A stretch of DNA of 64,000 bases from Sorangium cellulosum (GTDB lineage: Bacteria; Myxococcota_A; Polyangia; Polyangiales; Polyangiaceae): positions 1,240,001 to 1,304,000 of the forward strand of contig NZ_CP012673.1 in assembly GCF_002950945.1 (NCBI RefSeq), in the 5' to 3' direction. Of the stretch, positions 18,769-26,613 are shown one piece after another (the stretch's first letter is position 1; each line of letters opens with the position of its first letter). The notes under the pieces were generated by a model that saw only the letters and a list, made by a program, of their open reading frames with translations, was not told where the DNA came from and did no database searches. A program made the translations under genes and the position numbers.

Positions 18769-20454
18769 ATGAGGGACGGTGAAAGAATGGGTCTGAAGCT
18801 CCTGTCGACCGGGGTCCCGGGGCTGGACAAGGTATTCGGCGGCGGGCTGCCCGAGTACTCGTTCAACCTGATCGCCGGCCCGCCGGGCGCGGGCAAGACG
18901 ACCTTGGTCCACCAGCTGACGTTCGCCAACGCCTCGGCCGAGCGGCCGGCCCTCTACTTCACCGTGCTCGGGGAGCCGTCCCTCAAGATGCTGCGGTACC
19001 AGCAGCAGATGGGGTTCTTCGACCCCGAGAAGGTGGGCACGGTCATCCGCTTCATCGACCTGAGCCGCGAGGTGCTCTCGGCGACCCCTGGCGCGCTGCT
19101 CGACAGCATCGTGCAGCACGTCGAGCAGACGAACCCCGCCATCGTGGTGGTCGACTCCTTCCGGACGGTGATGCGCGCGCACGTCGGGGGCGACATGGAG
19201 CTGCAGGGTTTCTTGCAGCGGCTCGCGCTCCACCTCACGAGCTGGCAGGTGACCTCCTTCCTCGTCGGCGAGTACTCGGACGGCGAGATGAGCAACAACC
19301 CCGTCTTCACGATCGCGGACGGGATCTTCTGGCTCACGCAGAGCAGGGAGCGGAACTCTGTCGTCCGCAAGCTCGAGGTGATGAAGATGCGGGGGCAAGC
19401 GGCGATCCCGGGTCTCCACACCTTCCGCATCGGCCCGCAGGGGATCCAGGTCTTCCCGCGGACGATGGCGCGGCTCCCGGGCTCGGAGGAGCTCCCCCAG
19501 CGGCGCCGCGCCACCGTCGGTGTCCCGGGGCTCGATGAGCTCCTCGGCGGTGGCCTGCTCGCGGGCGACGCGACGCTCGTGGCGGGCCCGTCGGGCACGG
19601 GCAAGACGGCCCTGAGCACCCACTTCATCGCCGAGGGGGTCCGGCACGGAGAGCGAGGCGTCCTCGCGCTCTTCGAGGAGCACCCGGAGGAGTTCCTCTC
19701 GCGGGCGACGGAGATGGGGTTCGATCTCGAGGCCATGGTGCGGCAGGAGCAGCTGCGCGTGCTCTATTTCAGGCCGCTCGAGCTCTCCGCCGACGAGGTC
19801 CTCCACGAGGTGCAGCAGGCCGTGGCGCAGATCGGCGCGAAGCGGCTGGTGATCGACTCCATCAACGGGCTCGAGCTGGCGCTCTCGCCCAGCTTCCGCG
19901 AGGAGTTCCAGGAGTCGCTCTACCGGATGCTCGGCGCGCTCACGGGCGGAGGCGTGAGCGTCCTGCTCACCATCGAGGTGGTCGAGTCCTTCGACAAGAT
20001 CAACTTCAGCCCGCACTCCATCTCTTTCCTGGCGCACAACATCATCTTCCTGCGTTATGCCGAGATCGACGGCCAGCTGCGGAAGGTGCTCACCGTCGCC
20101 AAGATGCGCAGGAGCGATCACAGCCAGTATCTGTACGGCTACGAGGTCTCCTCCACGGGGATGAGGGTGACCGCTCCGCTCACCGGCTACCAGGGCATCT
20201 TGACGGGCGTGCCGACCGCGAGGCGCATCGAGCCGGAGGCGTGGCCGGGGCTGACCCACCGGGAGCGCACCGTGCTCGACAGGCTGCTCGCGCTGCGGGA
20301 GGCGCCGGCGGAGCGCCTGCCCGAGGCGACCGGGATGCAGCCCCCCGAGCTGTCGCGCGCGCTGGCCCGTCTGGTCGAGCTGAACTACCTTGTCGCGGTC
20401 GAGGAGGGGGGCAGCGTGCTATACCGGCCGATCGCGCGCCCGCTCGGGCAATAG
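18769..20454 (+). CDS. Double-domain KaiC-like ATPase with C-terminal winged-helix (second)
   Basis: This 561-residue protein has two KaiC-type ATPase domains: GPPGAGKTT at about 37-45 with Walker B AIVVVDSF, and GPSGTGKTA at about 272 with Walker B RLVIDSI. Domain 2 has LFEEHPEEF, the only one of the four KaiC domains in this operon with the double Glu expected for catalysis. Residues about 489-557 (LTHRERTVLDRLLAL through NYLVAVEEGGSVLYRP) look like a winged helix-turn-helix, so DNA or protein binding is plausible. It starts 5 bp after the small upstream gene and is followed 16 bp later by a histidine kinase. ATG 18787 is an alternative start. Confidence 0.85.
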   Translation: MRDGERMGLKLLSTGVPGLDKVFGGGLPEYSFNLIAGPPGAGKTTLVHQLTFANASAERPALYFTVLGEPSLKMLRYQQQMGFFDPEKVGTVIRFIDLSREVLSATPGALLDSIVQHVEQTNPAIVVVDSFRTVMRAHVGGDMELQGFLQRLALHLTSWQVTSFLVGEYSDGEMSNNPVFTIADGIFWLTQSRERNSVVRKLEVMKMRGQAAIPGLHTFRIGPQGIQVFPRTMARLPGSEELPQRRRATVGVPGLDELLGGGLLAGDATLVAGPSGTGKTALSTHFIAEGVRHGERGVLALFEEHPEEFLSRATEMGFDLEAMVRQEQLRVLYFRPLELSADEVLHEVQQAVAQIGAKRLVIDSINGLELALSPSFREEFQESLYRMLGALTGGGVSVLLTIEVVESFDKINFSPHSISFLAHNIIFLRYAEIDGQLRKVLTVAKMRRSDHSQYLYGYEVSSTGMRVTAPLTGYQGILTGVPTARRIEPEAWPGLTHRERTVLDRLLALREAPAERLPEATGMQPPELSRALARLVELNYLVAVEEGGSVLYRPIARPLGQ

Positions 20455-20470
20455 ATAAGGGAACACCCGA

Positions 20471-22054
20471 ATGATGTACAGCCTGAGCTGGGAGGAAGAG
20501 GCGCAAATGCCGGACATTGGCGTGGAGCCCATCCACCTGCACCGGTCTGCGGTCGAGCGATCTCCGCTGCCCACCGTGCTCACCGCAACGGAGGAGTTCG
20601 TCATTCGTTATGCGAACCCCGCGTTCTGCGGGCTGTGCGCGAGCCCGTTCAGCGATCTCGTGGGGATGCGCCTCGCCAGCCTGTTCCGGGGAGCGGAAGT
20701 GCTGGAGGCGCTGCTCGAACGTGTGGCTCGCGACGGTGTCACCGATGTTGCGGCGGATGTCGCGTTTGTGTGCTCGGAGGGGAGGGCCTTCCATGGCACC
20801 GCGATCGTGACGCCGCTGCGCGACGAGCGGGGCCGCCCGCGGGGGCTGTCCGTGCAGATCCTCGACGCCACGGAGCAGGTCAGGGCGCGCGCCCGCGAGG
20901 CCGAGGCTGCGCGGGAGCTCAAGGAGGCCAACGACCGGCTCATCGTCGCGGGGATCCGTGAGCAAGAGCTCGCGGATCGGGCGAACCAGAGCGCGGCCGA
21001 GCTCAAGGCGCTGCTCGCCGCGATGGGCGAGGGCGTCACGGTGTTCGGCCCGAGCGGCGAGATCGTCCTGGTGAACGCGGTCGGCCGCGCGGTGCTCGGG
21101 TTCTCGAGCGAGAGCCCCACGCTGGAGGACTACCGCCGCTGCGACTTCCGGCGGCTCGACGGGGCGCCGCTCGACTTCGAGCGCGAGGTGCTGTCGCGGA
21201 TCGTGCGGGGCGAGGCGTTCTCCGAGGAGGAGGTGCTCTTGCACCGTGCGGACGGCACGGTGCAGCACATCGTCCTGAGCGGCGGCGCCGTGCGCGACGC
21301 GCGGGGTGAGGTGGCGCTCGCCATGAACCTCTACCGGGATGTGACCGAGGTTCGCGAGCTCGAGCGGGTCCGCGAGCAGTGTTTGTCCTTGATCACACAC
21401 GACCTGCGGAGCCCGCTGACCGCGGCGATGTTCACCGCCGAGGTCATCCAGATGAACCGGGCGGGGTACGACCCGCCGCAGCTCGCCGGACGGATCCTCC
21501 TCAACCTGACCCGCATGGAGGAGATGATCCGCAATCTGCTGGACGTGCAGCGGCTCCACGCCGGCCACAGGCTCCCGCTGCGGCTCGGCGAGTGTGATCT
21601 CGTCGCGATCGCCCGCGAGGTCGCCGACGACCTCGCGTCCTTCCATGACCAGCGCGTCGTGGTCCACGGCGAGGCGTGCGTCCTGGGAGTGTGGGGCGAG
21701 GGGGAGCTGCGCCGCGCGATCTGGAACCTGGCGAGCAACGCGCTCAAGTACGGGGCGCGGGGCGCGCCGGTCACCATCGCTGTCGAGCGGGTCGGGGAGC
21801 TGGCCACCGTGGCGGTTCACAACGAGGGCCTGCCGATCGCGGCCGAGGACCAGGCGCGCCTGTTTGCGCCGTTCTCCCGGACCAGGTCGGCCATGGAGGG
21901 CGGGCAGCGGGGGTGGGGGCTCGGCCTCACGTTCGTGCGGGGCTGCGCGGAGGCGCACGGGGGCAGGGTGACGGTCGAGAGCGACGCCGAGCGCGGCACC
22001 ACCTTCACCCTGGCGCTGCCGCTCGACGCCGGCCCGTACCAGGAGCTGGGCTGA
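20471..22054 (+). CDS. Cytoplasmic PAS-PAS sensor histidine kinase
   Basis: The 527-residue protein has no membrane segment. PAS-like domains occupy about 25-135 and 175-300, with a helical linker between them. The phosphoacceptor box is LITHDLRSPL (His near 310). The ATPase domain has the N-box NLASNALKYG and a GWGLGLTFVRGCAEAHGG G-box. It is the last gene of the KaiC operon, which invites comparison with the KaiC-SasA clock output pair of cyanobacteria. SasA senses KaiC through a KaiB-like domain that is missing here, so direct coupling is only inferred. No response regulator gene is adjacent. Confidence 0.88.
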   Translation: MMYSLSWEEEAQMPDIGVEPIHLHRSAVERSPLPTVLTATEEFVIRYANPAFCGLCASPFSDLVGMRLASLFRGAEVLEALLERVARDGVTDVAADVAFVCSEGRAFHGTAIVTPLRDERGRPRGLSVQILDATEQVRARAREAEAARELKEANDRLIVAGIREQELADRANQSAAELKALLAAMGEGVTVFGPSGEIVLVNAVGRAVLGFSSESPTLEDYRRCDFRRLDGAPLDFEREVLSRIVRGEAFSEEEVLLHRADGTVQHIVLSGGAVRDARGEVALAMNLYRDVTEVRELERVREQCLSLITHDLRSPLTAAMFTAEVIQMNRAGYDPPQLAGRILLNLTRMEEMIRNLLDVQRLHAGHRLPLRLGECDLVAIAREVADDLASFHDQRVVVHGEACVLGVWGEGELRRAIWNLASNALKYGARGAPVTIAVERVGELATVAVHNEGLPIAAEDQARLFAPFSRTRSAMEGGQRGWGLGLTFVRGCAEAHGGRVTVESDAERGTTFTLALPLDAGPYQELG

Positions 22055-22139
22055 GGCGGCGCGCCCGCGGAGGGCGCGATACCACGCGGCGCGCGAGGGG
22101 CGCCGGCGCGCCGTCGAGGCGGCGCGCAGAGCGCTGACG

Positions 22140-22580
22140 CGAGCGGCGGTCGATGTGTTCGTGGCCGACCGGATCTCGGTCGGCGCCACCGTCGGCTTCT
22201 CGTACAGCGCCAGCGAGTACGACGTCGGAGGGAGCGACGATGTGGGGACCGCGCCGGATGGCCACGCCTACGCGATCTCCGCGGTGCCGCGCGTGGGGTA
22301 CGCGATCGCGCTGAGCGAGCCGCTCACGTTGTGGCCGCGCGCGGGGATGGGATACGCCGGCGCACGCGCGGAGCGTGGGGGGCGGTACGAGATGAACGCG
22401 TGGATCGGGATCGTCGATGTGGGGCTCGTCTATCGGCCGACGAGGCACGTGTTCCTGCATGTCGCCCCGGAGCTCGGCCTGAGGATGGCCAGGCAGAAGG
22501 GAGAGAGCGGAGTGTTCCAGGAGAACAACGCGCTCAATTTCGGGTTCACCGGGGGGCTGGGGATTTTGCTGAATTCGTAG
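22140..22580 (+). pseudogene. Truncated outer-membrane beta-barrel protein, C-terminal remnant
   Basis: From the codons before 22155 the frame reads VDVFVADRISVGATVGFSY and continues with alternating hydrophobic strands to a C-terminal GFTGGLGILLNS. This is the second half of a small outer-membrane barrel. Upstream there is no signal peptide or matching start, only Arg/Ala-rich sequence right after the histidine kinase. The 5' half seems deleted. A GTG at 22155 would give 141 residues that could not be exported. I therefore call it a remnant; a sequencing or annotation gap is less likely. Confidence 0.6.
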
Positions 22581-22703
22581 CCTGGCGGGGAGGTCTCCGG
22601 TGGTGCGCGTCCAAGCTCGACGTGGAGGACGTGCCGCTGGGGGGGGCGGCTCCCGGAGCTTGGCCGCTGAAGAGGTGGCGGAGCCTGTCTCAGCGGGAAG
22701 GGA

Positions 22704-22744
22704 GAATTTAACGCAAAGGCGCAAAGACGCAAAGGCGCAAAAAG
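22704..22744. repeat. Left inverted repeat, CGCAAAGG units
   Basis: GAATTTAACGCAAAGGCGCA begins the arm; four CGCAAAGG/A units follow. It pairs with 23133-23173. Confidence 0.85.
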
Positions 22745-22761
22745 GCAAGGGAGAGGGAGGA

Positions 22762-23119
22762 GGTTATGCCTGCAATCCGTTGACTATGCGATGGATATCA
22801 TCCATCACCTTCGCCGAAGTTGATCACGATCGCGAGCTCGAGAACCGAGAGCCGCGGCTAGAGCGTCGATCGGCTTGAAACGCTCGAGAATGAAAAGATT
22901 CGAACCACAGAGGCACAGAGGGCACAGAGTTGTTTTGTTGTTCCTCTGTGTCCTCTGTGCCTCCGTGGTTCATTTCCCCGGGGTTTCAGCCCGTTCGGTG
23001 CCCTAGGTGAGGGCTTGCGCTTCGAATGTTCTGTCAAGCGGTCGTGGTTTTGCATTCAACCTGCGATGCACCTCGATCGCCGCGTCGACGACGAGCTTGG
23101 TCATCTCATTCTCGTTCAT
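22762..23119 (-). pseudogene. Broken GxxExxY-family gene
   Basis: From ATG 23119 the minus strand reads MNENEMTKLVVDAAIEVHRR, the classic N-terminus of GxxExxY proteins, but after about 22 residues the match is lost and a stop follows at 23003. Between 22762 and about 22845 the C-terminal end is recognisable as LELAIVINFGE, then after a frameshift KVMDIIHRIVNGLQA and a stop. The nuclease-like centre, including the GxxExxY motif itself, is gone and a hairpin of CACAGAGG repeats sits in its place. Family members are small PD-(D/E)XK-fold proteins of unknown role. Confidence 0.7.
22902..22971. repeat. Hairpin with 28-bp arms of CACAGAGG units
   Basis: The arms 22902-22929 and 22944-22971 match at about 26 of 28 positions around a 14-nt T/G-rich loop. 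It sits inside the broken GxxExxY gene. Confidence 0.85.
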
Positions 23120-23132
23120 TTTTCTCTCTGTC

Positions 23133-23173
23133 TTTTTTGCGCCTTTGCGCCTTTGCGCCTTTGCGTTTAATTC
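23133..23173. repeat. Right inverted repeat, CGCAAAGG units
   Basis: This is the reverse complement of 22704-22744 with about three differences. It lies 13 bp upstream of the GxxExxY start codon. Confidence 0.85.
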
Positions 23174-23200
23174 TGGCTGCTAGGATATCGTCTCGGCCAA

Positions 23201-23412
23201 GGTCGCGACCACGCCCGGCCGACCTGGATGTCGACGCCCCCCTGGTCGCGACCACACCCGGCCGACCTGGATGTCGCCGCCCCCCTGGTCGCGACCACGC
23301 CCGGCCGACCTGGATGTCGCCGCCCCCCTGGTCGCGACCACACCCGGCCGACCTGGATGTCGCCGCCCCCCCTGGTCGCGACCACACCCGGCCGACCCGG
23401 AGGTCGCGACCC
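23201..23412. repeat. Five tandem 43-bp units containing TGGTCGCGACCA
   Basis: Units start at 23201, 23244, 23287, 23330 and 23374. Each begins with GGTCGCGACCA, part of a 12-bp palindrome, and continues with CCCGGCCGACCTGGATGTCG and a C-run. The last unit is diverged. There are no spacers, so it is not CRISPR. It lies just outside the GxxExxY element and about 220 bp upstream of a lipoprotein gene. Confidence 0.85.
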
Positions 23413-23627
23413 CCGCCGGGCGCTGGGCCGCGCTGCGGCACTGGCAGGCGCCGGGGCGAGCGTCTGTCCGCGCCGGCTTAGAGCACGCCACGGGATGCGG
23501 CGGGCGGCACACGCGCATCGGGCGGCCAGGATGCCCCGACCCCCTCGCGCCTCGGGCCGGTCGGGCGAGAGCCGGACGCGGCGCGACCGATTGCAGGCGA
23601 GGAAGGAAGTGTGGTAGTTGTCGCACC

Positions 23628-24098
23628 ATGAAGTTCGGGGGATCCCTTCTTTTCACATTGGGCGTGTGCGCGCTCCTCGCGTCCGCGTGCTCTGAATCCA
23701 CGCCGCGGCCCGCCTCGGGTCCGCTGACCGCCCGCCCTGCGCCCGTGGAGCCGGCGCGCCCGCGGGTCCGCACCTACCCGGCGGCCGAACTGCAACGGGT
23801 GGCGCGCATCGCGGCAGCGCGCTGCAAAAAGGCGAACACGCCGTCGGACTCGACGTGCCTGCTCACCAATGCCTCCACCTTCCTGAGATACCCCCCGGAG
23901 GATCCCGATTGCCGCTACGTCGCGGGGACCGCGCTCTCCGTCGCCGAGTGCACCGAATTCGAGGAAGGGTGCCTGAGCGTGGACCCCGAAGATCTCGTCC
24001 GCCAGCTCGACGCCCTGCAGAGCGCCGGCAAGGACTGCCAGCGCGAGCCGACCGAGGTCGAACAAACCGAGGTGCTGAAGCTCGCCGGCGCGAAGTGA
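23628..24098 (+). CDS. Small Cys-containing lipoprotein
   Basis: This 156-residue protein has a lipoprotein signal ending in LLASAC, a Pro/Ala-rich linker, and a folded part of about 110 residues with six cysteines (ARCKK, STCLL, PDCRY, AECTE, EGCLS, KDCQR). Even Cys number and export suggest three disulphides. I do not recognise the family. A purine-rich GGAAGGAAG lies about 20 bp before the ATG, a little far for a ribosome site. In-frame sequence further upstream runs through the 43-bp repeat array and is not coding. Confidence 0.7.
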   Translation: MKFGGSLLFTLGVCALLASACSESTPRPASGPLTARPAPVEPARPRVRTYPAAELQRVARIAAARCKKANTPSDSTCLLTNASTFLRYPPEDPDCRYVAGTALSVAECTEFEEGCLSVDPEDLVRQLDALQSAGKDCQREPTEVEQTEVLKLAGAK

Positions 24099-24417
24099 CG
24101 GCCTGAATCGCCGCCGCGCGTCGATGAACGACGCGCAACGCGCGAGCGCGCTGGTTGGAATTTTTCTCCTTGCAGGAGAAGAGAGCTCCGCGCAAAGACG
24201 CTGAGCCGCAGGGACACAATCAAGAGAAGAGGGCGTGGGCCATCGGCGTGCACCACGGCCGTGGCCCTCTCGTCCTCGCCCGATCGATCCCCCGTCGTTG
24301 TGTGTCCCTGCGTCGTCGTGTCGTCGCCCTGAACCCGAGATTCGCGACGGCGTCGGCTGGCAGGGAGGGGCACCTTCCGAGGCGCCGGACCGCGAGGGAC
24401 GGCGATCGCTCCGGAGC

Positions 24418-26460
24418 TCAGGCCCGCGGGCGCCGGCGCGGAGGGGCCATGCCCGCCGCGCCGCCCCGCGCGCCGGCCGCGCTGCCCCGCGCGCCGGCCG
24501 CATCGTCGGCCTCGCCGTCCCGCGCGCCGGCCTTGCCGCTCCGTGCGCCGGCCTTGCCGCTCCGCGCGCTCGCCGCGCCGCCCCGCGCGCTTGCCGCATC
24601 GTCGGCCTCGCCGCCTCGCGCGCTGGCCGCGCCGCTCCGCTTGCCGGCCGCGCCGGCTCGCGCGCCGGCCTTGCCGCTCCGCGTCTCCGCCGCATCCACC
24701 CCATCCGCCGCGCCGCCCCGCGCATCGCCGGGAGCCCCGCCGTCGCGGCGGACCTGGACCTTGCGGCCCTTGAGGCGCGTCGCGCGCAGCGCCTCGATCA
24801 CGTTGTCCGCCACGCCCTCGGGGACCTCCACCACCGAGAAGCTGTCGCCGATCTCGATCGCGCCGATGTCGCGGGAGCTCAGCGAGGCCTCGTTCGCGAT
24901 GGCGCCGACCAGGTCGGCCGGACGGATGCCGGCGTCGCGGCCCGCGCTGACATAGAGGCGCGCGACGCCGCCGTCCGCCCCCGGCCCCTCGCGGCGCGAC
25001 CGGCCCGGCGGCGCGCCCGGGCGCCCGCGCGATCCCGGGCCGCCGCGCGGCGCGGCAGGGCGACCCGACGCCGGCGGGGGCGGGCGGACCGAGGGGATCT
25101 CCTCCGCCGCCTCCTGCCGGTCGCCCTCGGTCGCGTCGTGCGCGAGCTTCACGGCCGCCGCGGCGATGTCCATCACGTCGAACTCGTCGGACAGCGCCTC
25201 GACGACCACCCGGAAGCGCTCGGCGCCGCCCGCGAGCAGCGCCTCCCGGAGCGAGGCGCGCGTCAGCTCCAGGCGACGGGCGCGCAGGTCGGCGACGGTC
25301 GGGAGGCTCGCCGACTCGATGCGCTGGCCCGTGAGCCGCTCGACGTTGCGGATCAGGTAGTGCTCGCGCGGCTCCACCAGCGTGATCGCCGCGCCCTCGC
25401 GGCCGGCGCGGCCCGTGCGGCCGATGCGGTGGACGTACACCTCGGCGGCGCAGGGGACGTCGTAGTTGATGACGTGCGAGACGTGCTCGATGTCGAGCCC
25501 GCGCGCCGCGACGTCGGTCGCGACGAGCAGGTCGGCCGTGCCGGAGCGGAAGCGCCCCATGACGCGATCCCGCTGCTCCTGCGAGAGGCCGCCGTGCAGC
25601 GCCTGCGCCTCGTAGCCGCGGGCGCGCAGCGCCTCCGACAGCTCGTCCACCTCGTTGCGCGTGCGGCAGAAGATGATGGCCGAGGCCGGGTCCTCCATGT
25701 CGAGCACCCGCGTCAGGGCGGCGGGCTTGTGCGCCCGCGGGACGATGTACGCCGTCTGGCGGACGCGCGGGATCTCCCCGGGCGCCGCCTTCTCGGCGGC
25801 GATCTTGACCCGCACCGGCTCGCGCAGGTGCCGGCCGGCGATCGCGGCGATGCGCGGCGGGAGCGTCGCGGAGAAGAGCACGGTCTGCCGCGCGCTCGGC
25901 GTGGCCGAGAGGATCGACTCCAGCGCCTCGGCGAAGCCCATGTCGAGCATCTCGTCGGCCTCGTCGAGCACGACCGTGCGGATGCCGTCGAGCAGCAGCG
26001 TGCCGCGGCCGATGTGATCGAGCGCGCGGCCCGGCGTCGCCACGACCACGTGGACCCCGCGGCGGAGCGCGCGCAGCTGCTGGCCGAACGGCTGACCCCC
26101 GTAGACCGACAGCACCTGCACGCCGAGGCGGCGGCCGTAACGGTGCATCGCCTCGGCCACCTGCATCGCGAGCTCGCGCGTCGGCACGAGCACCAGGGCC
26201 GCGGGGCGGCTCGGGGGATCGCCGCCGATCTCGAGCCGCTGGAGCAGCGGCAGCGCGAACGCGGCCGTCTTGCCGGTGCCGGTGGCGGCCTGCCCGAGCA
26301 GGTCGCGGCCGGTCAGGAGGTGCGGGATGGACTCGCGCTGGATCGGGGTGGGCTCCTCGTAGCCGAGCTCGGCGAGCACGGCGAGGAGAGCAGGCCCGAT
26401 GCCGAGCGAGGCGAAGCTGACAGGCGAAGTGTTCGGTTCCACGGGGGCTCCCGCTCTCAT
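24418..26460 (-). CDS. deaD: DEAD-box RNA helicase with DbpA-type RNA-binding domain and low-complexity tail
   Basis: This is a 680-residue cytoplasmic helicase of the CsdA/DeaD type. In order: Q motif (YEEPTPIQRESIP), ATGTGKT, PTRELA, TPGR, DEAD (VLDEADEML), SAT (LFSATLP), then the second RecA domain with IIFCRTRNEVDEL, ATDVAARGLDI and HRIGRTGRAGR. After a charged linker a DbpA-like RNA-binding fold runs from VARLYVSAGRDAGI to KGRKVQVRRDGG. The last 100 residues are an Ala/Gly/Arg/Ser tail made of short repeats such as SGKAGAR, as in other disordered RNA-binding tails. The family unwinds RNA in ribosome assembly and cold adaptation. The start is ATG 26460; an in-frame start at 26484 is possible. 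Confidence 0.9.
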   Translation of the reverse strand: MRAGAPVEPNTSPVSFASLGIGPALLAVLAELGYEEPTPIQRESIPHLLTGRDLLGQAATGTGKTAAFALPLLQRLEIGGDPPSRPAALVLVPTRELAMQVAEAMHRYGRRLGVQVLSVYGGQPFGQQLRALRRGVHVVVATPGRALDHIGRGTLLLDGIRTVVLDEADEMLDMGFAEALESILSATPSARQTVLFSATLPPRIAAIAGRHLREPVRVKIAAEKAAPGEIPRVRQTAYIVPRAHKPAALTRVLDMEDPASAIIFCRTRNEVDELSEALRARGYEAQALHGGLSQEQRDRVMGRFRSGTADLLVATDVAARGLDIEHVSHVINYDVPCAAEVYVHRIGRTGRAGREGAAITLVEPREHYLIRNVERLTGQRIESASLPTVADLRARRLELTRASLREALLAGGAERFRVVVEALSDEFDVMDIAAAAVKLAHDATEGDRQEAAEEIPSVRPPPPASGRPAAPRGGPGSRGRPGAPPGRSRREGPGADGGVARLYVSAGRDAGIRPADLVGAIANEASLSSRDIGAIEIGDSFSVVEVPEGVADNVIEALRATRLKGRKVQVRRDGGAPGDARGGAADGVDAAETRSGKAGARAGAAGKRSGAASARGGEADDAASARGGAASARSGKAGARSGKAGARDGEADDAAGARGSAAGARGGAAGMAPPRRRPRA

Positions 26461-26613
26461 GGGGGCGCGCGGGCGCGGACGCAACCCGCAGGATCGGCGG
26501 GGCGCACGCGCCCGCGGTTCGCCGGTTGAGGCCGGAGGCGCCGGACGATAGAGTCGACGCGGACCTCGACTCGCGGGCCTCCCGAGCGCGATCCGTCCGC
26601 AGGGGGACGAGTG

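Larger units (their letters stand above)
22704..23173. mobile_element. 470-bp element with 41-bp inverted repeats around a broken GxxExxY gene
   Basis: The arms at 22704-22744 and 23133-23173 are inverted repeats with about 38 of 41 positions matching, built from CGCAAAGG octamers. Between them, on the minus strand, lie N- and C-terminal pieces of a GxxExxY-family (PD-(D/E)XK-like) gene and a second internal hairpin of CACAGAGG units at 22902-22971. The layout suggests a non-autonomous or decayed mobile element. No transposase is present. Mobility is inferred. Confidence 0.55.

Noticed and set aside
16794..22054. A true circadian kaiABC locus
   Set aside because: kaiA and kaiB are absent, the kinase lacks a KaiB-like sensor domain and most catalytic Glu pairs are lost.
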